Positions 25,946 to 37,736 of a DNA stretch of 64,000 nucleotides are shown here, piece after piece. The translations under genes and the position numbers were made by a program. How positions within the stretch are numbered: the stretch's first letter is position 1; every line of letters begins with the position of its first letter. Origin of the DNA: Adiantum capillus-veneris. Lineage: Eukaryota > Streptophyta > Polypodiopsida > Polypodiales > Pteridaceae. A model generated the notes under the pieces. That model saw nothing but the letters and a program-made list of their open reading frames with translations. It was not told the DNA's origin and did no database searches. The stretch is from positions 142,162,734 to 142,226,733 of the forward strand of contig CM043958.1 in NCBI GenBank assembly GCA_014529385.2, written 5' to 3'.

Positions 25946-27719
25946 ACACATAGCCTATTGCCATGGACAAGATAACCATCCTGCATGGTGAATGGTTCCT
26001 CTTTCTTCCCCAAAGCAAGGGCTAACATTACATCTTTAAAATCAGGGTCAATAGAATACTCATCTATCATAGAAGATAGATCATTGTGAGTTGCTATAGA
26101 CACGGCATTAACTTTTGGTCATTGTGAAAGTGCATCGGTCACTTGATTGTGCTTACCTGCAATGTGAGCAATACGAAAGTTAGATTGCAAAGGAAAATTT
26201 TCCCACCTCATTTGTTTGTCGGAAAGATTGGTTTTCATCAAGAGGTACTTGAGACTTTGGTGGTCACTTCGTAGAATAAATGGAGTCCCAAATAAATAGT
26301 GCTTCCATATGTCTAGGGCATGTAGAACAACTAAATGCTCTTTCTCATAGATGCCTGAGACGCATTCATCTGTGTTGAGACTTCGGCTCTCATATGCTAT
26401 GGCATGCCCTTCTTGAAGCAAGACCACTCCAAGGCAATCACCACAAGCATCACATTGGACCTCAAATGACTTTGAGAGATCCGCAAGCATGAGGATTGGT
26501 TGGGAGATAAGCTTCTCTTTGAGCTTGTCAAAAGCATTTTGCTCCTTAGCAATCCATGAATACTTAACGTTCTTCTTTGTTAAGTCATGTAATGGTCCTA
26601 CTATTTGAGAAAATTTAGCTATGAAGCGTCTATAGTATGCACACATACCAATAAAGCTTCTTAGCTCATGTAGATTCCTTGGATTAGGCCATGCTTTTAC
26701 TACCTCTAACTTCGATGGATCCATACGTATACCACCTTGAGAGATAATATGACCTAAGTATTGAATCTCTTGAAGGAAAAATTCACCTTTCTTTTGGTTG
26801 AGAAAAAGCTTGTTCTCCTTCAATGCTTAAAAAATCACTTGGAGATGTTGCTTATGTTCCTCCAAGGACTTGGAGTAGATAATGATATCATGAACAATGA
26901 ATTTTTGGCAGGGTTTTTAAGATTTTCTCCATTAGACAATTGAACTTGGCTGGTGCATTAGTCAAGCCAATAGGCATGACTAGATATTCATAAAGGCCAA
27001 ACATTGTACGAAACGCGGTCTTTAGAATATCTTCATCCACTATCTTCATTTGATGGTAGCCACTTTTAAGGTCAATCCTACTGAAATAGGTAGAGCCTTG
27101 TAGCTTATCAAATAGACTTTTTACGCGAGGCACGGGAAATTTGTTTTTGATAGTGATATGGTTTAGTGCTCAATAGTCCACACACATATGATATGTACCA
27201 TCTTTCTTTGCACTAAAAGGACTCAAGAACAAAAGGGAGAGGAGCTAGGCCTCACCATCCCTTTGTCAACCAATTCTTGTACTTGCCTTATGATCTCCTC
27301 TTGTTGAGCTTGAGAAACTTGATAAGGAGGCTTGTTAGGTAGTGAGCTTCCTGGTACGAGCTCAATTCAATGGTCATCATCCCCTCGTCTTGGAGGTAAG
27401 TCCACAGGGATATCATTGATGAACACATCTTGGAATCCTTTTGGAAAATTACACAAGTCTAACTCTTCTTGATTCCTACCATTTACATTTGATGAAACAT
27501 TAGGACCTTTTAGGGACTCTTTGACAAAAATCATGTACGCAAAAACTAATCTCTTCATTGATTTATCAAAAGCAGGAGGATTTAAAAGTGGTATAGTACA
27601 ACCAAACTCACTAGCATCAATATACATGTTCTCGTTTCAGGAAACTTCATATTGGCAGCCATGTGGTTGAACCATGGTGCCCCTAATAGAGTCCTCATGT
27701 TGGAGAGGAGAGATGAAAA
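25946..27719 (-). pseudogene. Chromovirus protease end, reverse transcriptase and RNase H (decayed)
   Basis: On the minus strand from 27,719: protease end (SPLQHED, then LLGAPWFNHMAANMKFP in the next frame), a linker to RT, RT core ([15 protein letters not shown]..., [20 protein letters not shown]), then [15 protein letters not shown] where the family has FxDDIIIYSKS, so the first catalytic Asp is lost. RNase H follows (SWIAKEQNAFDKLKEKL; FILRSDHQSLKYLL; KHNQVTDALSQ) to 26,119, and the integrase zinc region starts by 25,951. Several stops and frameshifts are present. Continuity with integrase at 21,374 is broken only by the Copia insertion. Confidence 0.85.
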
Positions 27720-29329
27720 TGTCATAATAACTAATATCTAATTCTCCTAAATGATTTTCTCATGTTAAGGTGATCATTTAATATGGGGAAGTACCAGGGG
27801 AGAAAAAGCTAGATTATTGGTAAGGCTAGCAGAATGGTCATGGTAGGGATCCAAAGGAGGGAAAATAGGGATCCAAAGGGGGACCATCTGCAGAAGAGCA
27901 ATGTGCAAGCAATGGGCTTCAAAGACCTAAGGTTCAGCCCATTAAGACCTTCAAAATGCTAAGGTTCAGCCCATTAAGACCTTCAAAATGCTAAGGTTCC
28001 AAAATTCAAAGGTTAAGTCCAATGGTCAATGCTTAGGAAAATTGGATGCTTGATAGTGTACAAAAAGTCTTTGCAAGCTCCTAAAGAGGAGGGGGCGAGC
28101 CCTTTTAGTAGGGTATGAGAGAGAAACACACACACACACATTCATGCAAGCCCCTTTACACAAAGGCATAGTGGACACATGTCAGCTCCCTAGCCCAAAT
28201 TGCCCACAAGGTGCATTCAAATCCTATTGGATGGCCATAGAGGTGGACCAATGAGAATTAGGCTAGAGTAAATCTAGTTTAATTCATTTAAAAACACTTA
28301 ATAAAAGAACCAATAAGAATGAATCTCTCTAGAAGACTATTGGCCAGTCTCCCAAGGGGTCCAATGAGCATTCAGCAGCCTAATGGCTTGCGTGATTCCT
28401 ATTGGCCAGAAGACTAAGGGGTCTAGTGAGAGTTTAATTCCATTAATTAATTACCTCTAAATCTCTCAAAAAAAGGGGAAAGGGGGACACATGTCACAAG
28501 GCTATCACTTATGCTTCTTAATTATCATTGGCTAGGCTTTGCAGGGTCCAATGGGGTGTCAACATGAGTAAAAAGCATGAGGGGTGGACCAAGAGAGAGA
28601 GGGGGCTGATTTTGTCAAGGCATTATCACACACACTCATAGAATCTCATGTGTGAAGCAAAGAAGACTCTCTTTCCTTCTCAAGCTTTAATGGAAAGCTC
28701 ATCACGTACTCCAAGCTTGTGAGAAGGGAGGCCTACACCAACAACTCTTGGCTTTTTGATGCAAAACGAAGAGCCAAGATTCAATACATGCTTGTCTCCT
28801 CTACCATTCTAATAACTAAGTTATACTAAGCTATTATGAGTGATTATGAGAGGAGATATACTTCTCGTAAGACTACTCCTTCCTCTCAACCTACTCTCAT
28901 ACCCCGCTAGCTCTCACCATCTTCGAAGGTGTGTGAGGTCTTGGTCTGAGACCATGAGGGAATTGATGTTGTGTTTTATAAGTGTGCATGGTGCTTGAAG
29001 ATTCCATCTTCATTGCACCAACAAGTTATTGAAGGAACACAAAGTACTGTATTGTAAAATGTCTCCCTTGATGGGGGAAAGCTATAATACAAAGCCTTTT
29101 GGAGGGGGGACCGGCTCCATGTAAATCCGGTCCTCAACTGTTGTCAATAGCTTAATTTCTCTCTTTTGAATTATTTTTCATTCCCATCTAGCTAGGTGTT
29201 ATGATTTTTGTTTCTCTCTCCATCCAAGAACTCTTGCTATGCTCATTAGGAATCTATTCTAATGGAATGCTCACTATGTTTATGCTTTTTTTCTGCTACA
29301 CAAGGGTTACTAGGCCATTAAATGTTACA
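27720..29329 (+). repeat. Solo LTR of the chromovirus family, inverted insertion (1,610 bp)
   Basis: It starts TGTCATAATAAC and ends AAATGTTACA. Flanks are gaaaa and aaaaa, a 4-of-5 target duplication. It is homologous along its length to the 3' LTR at 18,130-19,706 but in the opposite orientation. It splits the chromovirus protease: YVDKEDFF lies on one side and ISPLQHED, the next residues, on the other. It contains a 32/33-bp direct repeat at 27,927-27,991 and ggaccgg...ccggtcc near 29,110-29,130. It has no internal coding region, as expected after LTR-LTR recombination. Confidence 0.7.
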
Positions 29330-30165
29330 AAAAAAGTCTTCTTTGTCGACATAGATTTGGACATGAAGCCTCAACTTCCCAATCAACGGAGTAATGGAGG
29401 CTCGATGTCCCTTGAAAGCAGTGTCAACCGTTACAGCATCTCCCATCTCGAAAGCTTGAATGCCCAACTTGGTGGCCAACTCCATTGATATGAAGTTATG
29501 AGTAGAGCCAGGGTCAAAGAAGATGAAGGCATCATGCTCCCTTATCTTCCCAAGCATAGGAGAGAGGTGCACCTTTGCAAATGAGCATCCTCCGATTTTG
29601 GAGCTTCGATGGTGGAAGCTCTAGGTGTCTCATTGCAAGCATTTTTCTTGGGGCAAGAACGATAGCCATGTCCTTGCTCCCCACACTTAAAACATTTATG
29701 GTCCTTGTGAAAAGCTTCAAGCTCTTCAAGAGAGAGTTTTTTTTTTACCTTTGTAAACTCCCTTCTCCTTGGACCGATTATTGTTGTTAGAATTGCCTTG
29801 GGAAGAATTTTGGGCATTGGTTTTCCCCTTTGCATCATTTTTGTCTTTGTTTTCCATGGGCTTGTCACTCCGTCTAGCCCCTTGTTGGAAATTGATGCAT
29901 GAAGTCAACATGGTGTGGTGGATTACTTCGGTGATAGAACCAGGCCATTGGGAGTTGACATACTCGGCCATCCCTTCAGGTAATCCCACACAAAACTTTT
30001 GCTTTTTCTCGGCAAGTCTATCTTTTGGAAGACAGTAGCCTTGAGATGTAAGTCTTCCACATATTTGTGAATAGACTCATGGGAGAGAAGCTTCAAAATG
30101 TGCCATTTGGTGAGCACTTTGTCCTCTGCATCGCTTGCAAGAAATTGCTTCATGATGGACTTTTG
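29330..30165 (-). pseudogene. Chromovirus gag C-terminus, zinc knuckle and protease N-terminus
   Basis: On the minus strand: gag (FLASDAEDKVLTKWHILKL..., NSQWPGSITEVIHHTML), a Lys/Asn-rich linker, zinc knuckle CFKCGEQGHGYRSC (canonical CX2CX4HX4C), then protease FFDPGSTHNFIS, where the active-site D(T/S)G is DPG. It ends at YVDKEDFF where the solo LTR is inserted. Frameshifts separate the parts. The gag N-terminus and 5' LTR are missing: at about 30,150 the sequence switches to a Copia relic. Confidence 0.8.
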
Positions 30166-31950
30166 TACCATTGGCCTTCTTGCATGGAGACAAGTAACAT
30201 AAAGACCAAGTAATGTTCTTTGTAAATGCGTCATATTCATCTTGCATAGCATCCATCCAATTCTTTGAATTTTGTCCTTCATCAAGCATAATAGGTTCAT
30301 CATCTTCACACATACTTAATGCAGCCAAAGCATAACAATATGATGCACAAAAAGCATGTTGAGAACCCAAACAAGTAGATTAGACAAAGGTGCATCCAAT
30401 TTATTGTCACGTAAAGTATGCACCAACCATTTTGGCATACCTCTAGCTTCCTCATTTCCAGCCCTATCCTCATCAAGTGCATCATTTATATCTGCATAAA
30501 AAATAGACTGATCAAAATGACATCACTTGAAATCTATGTAGGCCAATTCTTTGTCTCATTTGGATGCACATTTGTATTCCCACCATTGAAAAGAGGCAAC
30601 AAAGTATCAAAAATGTCATGTGAGCTTTCACCTATCTCTTTAGTACATGAAAACAAGGGCTGAATTGCATCTTCCATATTAAAAAAAACATATCGAGAAG
30701 TCAAGATACGTTTTGATCGTGGATGATATGTGTAATCATTGCTCTCAACTTTGTAACCAACAAAGATGCATTTGATAGCCTTATCATTCAATTTTTTGCA
30801 TTGTTGTTGCAGCACTAGAGCATACAACAAGAAACCAAAAACACACAAGTGACCAATAAATGGCTTCTTATCATCCCATGCCTCATATGGAGTCATGGAC
30901 TACAAAGCCTTGGTGGGACACCTGTTAAGTATGTCGGTAACACACATGATAGCCTCTAGCAAGAAAGCATGTGGGAATTTTTTTGCTTTTGACCATACAT
31001 CATGCCATCTCCCATAATTGACTTGTTTTTTCTCTCAACAACACCATTTTATTGATGTGTATGAGGCACTTTACTTTGGTGTTTTATCCCACAACCAGCT
31101 AAAAATGCATCAAATTCTTTTGACATATAATCCTCCCCTCGATTAGAGTAGAGGGTACCCATAATACAACTAGATACATTTTTAGTCAACAACAAAAATT
31201 GTGTGAGGCATAGAAACACTTTGGACTTAGCTTTAAATGGCTATACCTATCTATGTTGTGAGTAATCTTTAATGAAAGTCACAAAGGACAATTAATTACT
31301 AGAAAAGACGTGTGCATCAGGTCAAAAACATCAGTATGAACAAGATGCAAGTTGCGAGTAGCCCACATAAAAAAAATCTCTCAAAACCCTAGAACGTTGC
31401 ATTTCTCCCAAAATACAGCCTCCACAAGCATGCTTAGATGGTGCCTCCAAAGGGGGCAATGAGGCAACCATATCATATTTCTACAAATGCATCAAGCTCG
31501 AAAAATTTAGATATACAAAACGTGCATGCCATAGCTTAGCATCTAAAACAACTTTAGAATTTGAAACTACATTTGCAAAGCTTTACACACACTTGTTACA
31601 ATAATTGAGCGTGTACAACCCACAAGGCAAGGTACTTGATGCCATAATAGTATCACATGAAGTAAGATTATGAATAGTGCATCGGTCATCCACAAACCTT
31701 ACAACAAGATCAAGTGTTGCTAATTTACACTGCAGTTTACCCAAAATACATCGTTCACAAACATGTTTGACAAGTGCTTCAAGAGGTGGCAAAGAAGCAA
31801 CCATATCAAATTTTTGCAAACACAGCAAACTGGCAAAATTCAGATGTCCAAAACATGCATGCCAAAGTTTTGCGTCTGAAATAGCCTTAGAATCCACAAC
31901 TACATTTGCAAAATTACAAAGTGAGCTTATTTAGCCCATGACATAAAATG
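30150..31950 (-). pseudogene. Copia relic: GAG-pre-integrase (duplicated), integrase, RT N-terminus
   Basis: Minus-strand order: GAG-pre-integrase KLWHACFGHLNFASLL (31.9-31.6 kb), a second diverged copy KLWHARFVYLNFSSLM (31.57-31.4 kb), integrase core GTLYSNRGEDYMSKEFDAFL and PHTHQ*NGVVERKNKSIM (31.2-31.0 kb), integrase C-terminus MTPYEAWDDKKPFIGHLCVF to about 30.5 kb, and RT start WMDAMQDEYDAFTKNITWSL at about 30.23 kb. Several stops and frameshifts. It is cut at about 30,150 by the chromovirus gag. Confidence 0.8.
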
Positions 31951-34886
31951 CCAAATGCAACAATTTCATCACCAAAACTAAGATCATGGGCTCAAATCTT
32001 GACAATGATGGATATATGTCTCCTACAAGAATCTTTGGCGAGACAAGAAAGGATATGACATAATCCTTATCCAAATGATGTCCAGATTTAGCAAAGACTA
32101 CACACATCTGAAAGAGGCAAGAGAATGAAAACAAAAAGGAGATATCTATATTAAAGATGTAAGAAGAAATATCCATACAAGACTTGCATGAGAAATACAA
32201 CGAGGAAAAGACAGCATTTTACGATGCTACATATGAAATAGAAGAGGATTGATTCACTTGTAGGGGTTTTGATTATTGGCGAGGAATGGGGAGTAAATTT
32301 TTTTATCTCCCAAACCAATGATGCAATTGAAAAAAAGAAACAAAAGGTTGAGTGATGAGGACACATTCAATGCCAACAATGAAGGGTAAAACACATTACC
32401 TTATGCTAGTGAATGCACAAGATCATGTCAAGGGAAAAATAATCGAAAGCAAATGTAGCCCCTATGAAGGGTGTGGTTGATGTTGTCAATTGTTTCAACC
32501 CAACAATTGTGTATAAAGAGTAATCACATATACACAAAGAGTTTTTTGGCTAGTTTTACAGGGTGACATATATTAGGCTATCTAGTGGGATTGTGAGCCT
32601 ATTCAAGGATAGCATACAGAGAGCATACATTCCATTGCATTGGTAGATGTTTAGAACAACCCTTGTACTATGCATTTTTGGAGACTCTCATGCTTTTGAT
32701 AGATGTGTAAGTGGGAAATGGAAGAGATGGAAGAACATGAAATCTCTAGGGGTGCACCTTGTAGGTTTGTAGGCGTATCACATGCAATTTATAGGAGGAT
32801 ACATCATAGTTCATATCACTTATTTGGCTACAGATGCAAGCATACCGAATATTTATAGGTGTGTCACATGCACTTGATAGGAGGATACATCATAGTTCAT
32901 ATCAAGTATTTGGCTATAGATGCAAGCATACCGAAGGAGAATGTCTCTACGCAAGTTTAAATTGAGGAGGCAATGAGTAAGGATGCTTGTCTTCTCACAG
33001 CTAAGAAACAAGAGGAAAGGAGTAAGCTCAAAGAGTTCTTGCATGAGGTCTTGAGGGATGATGGAACCCAAATCCACACAGTCATTGATGAAGACATTCA
33101 TTGACAACATATTGATCTCTTAGCATCTTGTTGGCATGTGTGTCATCACACATCACTAGTCTGATCAAAAAGAAAAAAAGAAAAGAAAAAGTGAGTCTCC
33201 TTCTGACATTATAAGCTCTTGATTGTGCCGGTTACTTTCTCCTTGTAAAAGCTAGGTACATAGAGTCCTTTAGTCCCCATGGAAATTCTATCATGCATGG
33301 GTTAGGTTGTACCACTTTCATTTTTCTTTTGATACAAATATCCCATATAATGTGGAAATTGCAAAAACAAGAGGTTTGCAAGATTTTGCATCCATCTATC
33401 ATGTTCATGATGAGTAATTTTAACTTTTATTTTTGACAAGTTAAGATTTTCATATTAATGACATAGCAATTGAGGGCAATTTCTTTCATAACAGAGGGCT
33501 ATGTAATGGGTTTTATTTATGGCAAGCTAACCAGATATTAATTTTATGGCTGACAAGTGGAAAGAAATCTATATCATTAAATTACCTTTAAAAATCTAAA
33601 GGTATATGACAAATCTATTTATAAATGCTCTCTCTTTATTCTTGAAGCCCTTTCAAAAATGTATAAATAGGATGACATGGATTCATTGAGGGACCCATGT
33701 GAGGAGGAGTATCCTTTGCCCCTATCTAGTATCAATATTCTCATCTCCCCTCTTCTCTCTCGTGGCATGTATAGCACTCCAATCATGTGGGGAGGAGTAG
33801 CCTTTGTCCCTATCTAGTGTCAATATTGTCCTATCCCCTCTTCACTCTCGTGGCATGCGTAGCACTCTAGCCTAGGAGCTATGCATATTTCTCTAGATCC
33901 CCCTATTTCCACTCATATATTCATGGATAGTGTGTCTTGTAGACGATCATCTCTGTGGGTATGCATGTGCAATTTTTACCTCATACGTTGGGTTATTATG
34001 TGTATGTTGTAGGTTTGTCGTGCCCCCATTGCTTCTTGCAATAGTCATTGGCCATGGCTACCAACAATGATGTTTTTAGCATGTCATCTGAGGAAAAACT
34101 GATGGGAATAACTATTCACTTTGGGCATACATGATGCAATATATCCTTGTGGTTAAGGGCCTTTGGAACATTTTGTGGGGTTGCTACGTAAGACAAGGTT
34201 CCGTAGATGCAATTGTTTTTAGCAGCTCCACTCTTGAGGTATTTTTCCTACTACTAAGTAGGCATATTGAAGTGTTAGAAATGCATAGGCTCATGTGTTG
34301 ATTATGCTTTTTGTTACACATTCATTATGCCACATTTTCTTTGCATGAAAAAAATAATATGCATAGGAAATGCATGTCTTATTGGCAAAATTTATTGCTA
34401 TGTAAAAGAAGCCTTAGAGGTGAGTTGGGTTAGGCATACTTTCAATGTTTTAAAATAATAAGTGGATCTTTTTATTTTACCTTTCATTTCACATGGTGAC
34501 ATGTCTTGATTTCTCTTACATTCTATTCTTTTAGAATGTTAAAGTGAAGCTTGCATAATTCTAATAGATTTTATAGATACATACACATATATTTATTTAT
34601 TTATAGATGAGTTTTTTTGGCTTTCTAAAAGAAGCCTCAGAGGAGAGTTGAGTTAGGTATACTTTCAATGTTTTCAATGATGATTGAGACTTACCTTAAA
34701 TGTTATTTTGGTTTTTAAATATTAAATGGATCTTTTTATTTCACCTTTCATTTCGCATCCTCATATGGCTTGACTTCTCTTGCAATCTATTCTTTTAGAA
34801 TGCTAAAGTGCAGTTTTCACCTCACATGATTCTAGTAAATTACATACATACATACAAAAACACACACACACACACACACATATATA

Positions 34887-34922
<36 letters not shown>

Positions 34923-35335
34923 CAAACCATAGCAAAGGGAATACAAAACGATGAAACATGTGAGAACTTAGTTCAAAATTTCATAAATTTTAATATTTTT
35001 TCTATATTTCCAGTTCGCTTCTTTGCAAGAAGGAAACCTGGTTGCTTAATAAGAGAGACAATCTTGAACAATGTTTCACCTTATATAATTCTAGTTAAAC
35101 TCAACATAATGATTTTATCACTTTTCTTTTTTTTTTAAAAGAAAGCCACCGTGACCCTTTCACTTTCACTTGTTTACCTATGTAAGGACTTAGAGTTGAA
35201 GTTTAAGCATGGCGAGGTTCGTCTCCACCCTAGAGACTTGTTATAGAGAATAAACGTTATGTGAAGTTTGTTTGTCTTGTCTCCCTATTGTTGAAAGAGG
35301 CCCAATCTAGGAATAACACATCTAGGGAGCGTGCT
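31951..35335. other. Non-coding stretch with tandem duplications
   Basis: No protein-like ORF. Contents: an 86-bp tandem duplication at 32,768-32,939 (catgca..., aagcataccgaa), an 87-bp duplication at 33,697-33,868 (ggaggagt, cctatctagt, tctcgtggcatg), a roughly 220-bp duplication at 34,405-34,850 (tactttcaatgttt, tggatctttttatt, ctattcttttagaatg), and a microsatellite at 34,858. Confidence 0.55.
34858..34922. repeat. Compound (CA)n(TA)n(TG)n(AG)n microsatellite
   Basis: acacac runs into tatatatg, then tgtgtg, then gagaga. The CA and TG halves are complementary, so the block can form a cruciform. Confidence 0.85.
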
Positions 35336-35621
35336 TGTTGAGCCAGCAGAGGATCACACCCACATTTTTGCTCACACCCATCATTTTGTAACCATTGATT
35401 GTAATAAATGTCTTTCCGACATTAATTTTGATTTGAGCCATTCATTAAGTAACGGGACTCAATTGAGTTTCCAGCTTGTAATCCCGAAGTAATTTCACCT
35501 GTTGATGTAAATAATTAGAGATGTTCTCACCTCCAAGGCTGAGGTATATAAGCCAAAGTTTTGTAACCTAAAGGAGATTCAATTATTAATCAAAGTGAGT
35601 TTTTGAGCGCCGTGACTGTGT

Positions 35622-35682
<61 letters not shown>

Positions 35683-36306
35683 TTATCTTCTTGCTACGTG
35701 AGCTACGGGGCCGCCATTGGAGAAGCGACACCGCCATTGTGTTAGCAACGGTGAGAGCTACGCACAGATACCAAGAGTGCGCGCTATCGGCTTCTACGTG
35801 TGGTAAGTTCCTACGAGCTTCGGTGTGAGTTTTCTTCCAACTCGTGTGTCGGAATAGAGCATGCAGCATATCTATAGAACCACAACGAGTAGAGCTACGC
35901 ATTAGTACCATCGGGGTCAAGTTTCGGTCACCTGTATTTTTCGGCCTGTCTTCATACGCGTTTTCCGCACGGAGTGGTTATACGTTGATTTTGCAGTTCA
36001 AGTCTTTAGGGTGTTGTTCTTACCTAGTGTATAGACTTCCCCTTGAGTTTGAGATCGATTCAATGATTCTAGATCCTGTTTCGTATAGCATTCGTTCGTA
36101 GTACGGATTTCAGTCACTTGCGTATTTTAGAACTTAGATTTGATTTCCTTAGTAGTGATTGTCATTAGAAGGTCGAGTAGGTGATTTGACACCCACCTAG
36201 TTGTTTCCATGCGCCTGCGGGTCAAGCTCCGTCCTCGTCTGACAAATTTTGTTGTTGGTTGAGTTCTCGCTATTTAGCTTCCGCTAGCGGCGTAACCGCC
36301 TTAACA
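35336..36306 (+). repeat. 5' LTR (971 bp)
   Basis: TGTTGAGCC...CCTTAACA. TATA box TATATAAG at 35,545-35,552. (AG)n at 35,624-35,680 lies downstream of the TATA box and so in the transcribed part. By eye it differs from the 3' LTR by about eight substitutions (mostly transitions), 26 bp of AG repeat and one 13-bp indel; the two indels account exactly for the 39-bp length difference. Confidence 0.97.
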
Positions 36307-36308
36307 TT

Positions 36309-36326
36309 TGGCGCCGCTGCCGGGGA
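36309..36326 (+). other. Primer-binding site, tRNA-Asp type
   Basis: TGGCGCCGCTGCCGGGGA lies two bases after the LTR. It matches the widespread plant site TGGCGCCGTTGCCGGGGA (complement of the tRNA-Asp 3' end) at 17 of 18 positions. Confidence 0.9.
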
Positions 36327-36847
36327 CGAGAGCCCTAAGTAGGTGACCTTAGACTAATCCTACGAGGTGAGTCGTATAAACTACTTTGTATACTTTAGTT
36401 AGAAAAGATCTAGGAGTGGTGGACTCCGAAGGTCTTGAGAGATACTATGAAGTGGGGTATTCCTGGGTCTTCCGTGTTGACAGTATTTTTAGTTTAGCTT
36501 AGATTAGATTGTTTTTTATGGTGTTTAAGTGGTTGTTGACATAAAAAGCATTTGCTACTCCTTGTGTGGTAGTAAATCTCTTTATATTTTCAATTGCAAA
36601 AAATCCATTTCATGATTAGAAGTAGCTTAGGTAGGGCCTGATTTGATCCTGATCCAGAGCTATCAATTGGTGTTCTATTTGCTTGATGTGTTTGATTGCA
36701 TGTTAGATCACTGAAAAAAGTCGCTTTGGTAGTGAAATATGCAATAAACAAAGTTCAGAAAAATTTTATGTGTAACTAATTGTTGCTGAGCACTTAAAAG
36801 AGCTATTGGAAGAGTTCTGTGCTAAAAAACTGGAAATCTGCAACTTT

Positions 36848-37568
36848 AGACATCATACGCGTATGATGTCTTAGGACCTAAACAGAGACTAAAATTGAAA
36901 ATTTGACATTGCCAGAGTGTTTAGAAGGGGGGTTTTACCCTAAGATCAACTTAAAACAAGAACATTAACACTCAAAGAAACCCAAAAAGACAAGTCGGAG
37001 TCCAAGAAACGCAAGGAATAGGAAATTTTGGATTCAAATCTTGTTTTTACATTCAAACCTAACAAAAACACTTGAAACTCAATTATAAACATTGGAGAAG
37101 GCTTAAAACCAAAAATAGTCAAAATCTGGGACAAAAGACATCATACGCGTATAATGTCTTTTGGCACATCCACTGCTTATTTTTGATATCTGACCTGACA
37201 AGATTGTTACAGGCACTGTAGGAAGCATAAATATCAAGTTTGGACCCAAATTGATGAAAAAAACATCATACGCGTATGATGTCTTTGACCTAATTTTGGA
37301 CATATTTTGATACTTTGCTAACACAGATCCATTGTAATAGCTATCTAGAGGCTATATTTCAAGTTTCATCCCATTTGGATCACAATTGACCCAAAAAACA
37401 AGTCAAAAGCGGAAAATTGCCAAGAAAAGCCTAAATTAGCCATAACTTGCTCAAACAGAGTTCAAACTGAATTTTGTGAGTGAACAGAGCATAAAGGGGC
37501 CACTGAGAGTGAGCATAACCAAAATAGTCAAAATCTGTGAAAAAAGACATCATACGCATATAATGTCT
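36848..37568 (+). repeat. 5' palindrome cluster (4 copies of a 24-bp palindrome)
   Basis: Half-site AGACATCATACG followed by its reverse complement. Copies start at 36,848 (perfect), 37,136 (one mismatch, flanks extend the symmetry to 30 bp), 37,261 (one mismatch) and 37,545 (two mismatches). Spacings are 288, 125 and 284 bp. Copies two and four share flanking text (aatagtcaaaatctg), so the unit is a degenerate tandem repeat. The centre is ACGCGT. They lie in the untranslated leader before gag. Confidence 0.93.
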
Positions 37569-37736
37569 TTTTCAGCATAACTGCGACAAAATTCTCACTT
37601 GATGAAACAGAAGTTGTCCAACTGACAGGATTAAACAATTGACCAAGTATCAGTCAGTTTGGATCAAAACTGACCACAAAAACTTGGGGAAAACAAATTG
37701 CCGAAACGAAAAAGTTACAGTCCTTTAGGGGAATTG

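Noticed and set aside
18303-29146. Terminal inverted repeats of one large DNA transposon
   Set aside because: Homology extends past these points to TG/CA ends, one copy follows the chromovirus polypurine tract, and the other splits the chromovirus protease; LTR identity explains all of this better.
30534-30896. Stand-alone 120-codon gene
   Set aside because: It is the integrase C-terminal segment of the Copia relic (MTPYEAWDDKKP...).
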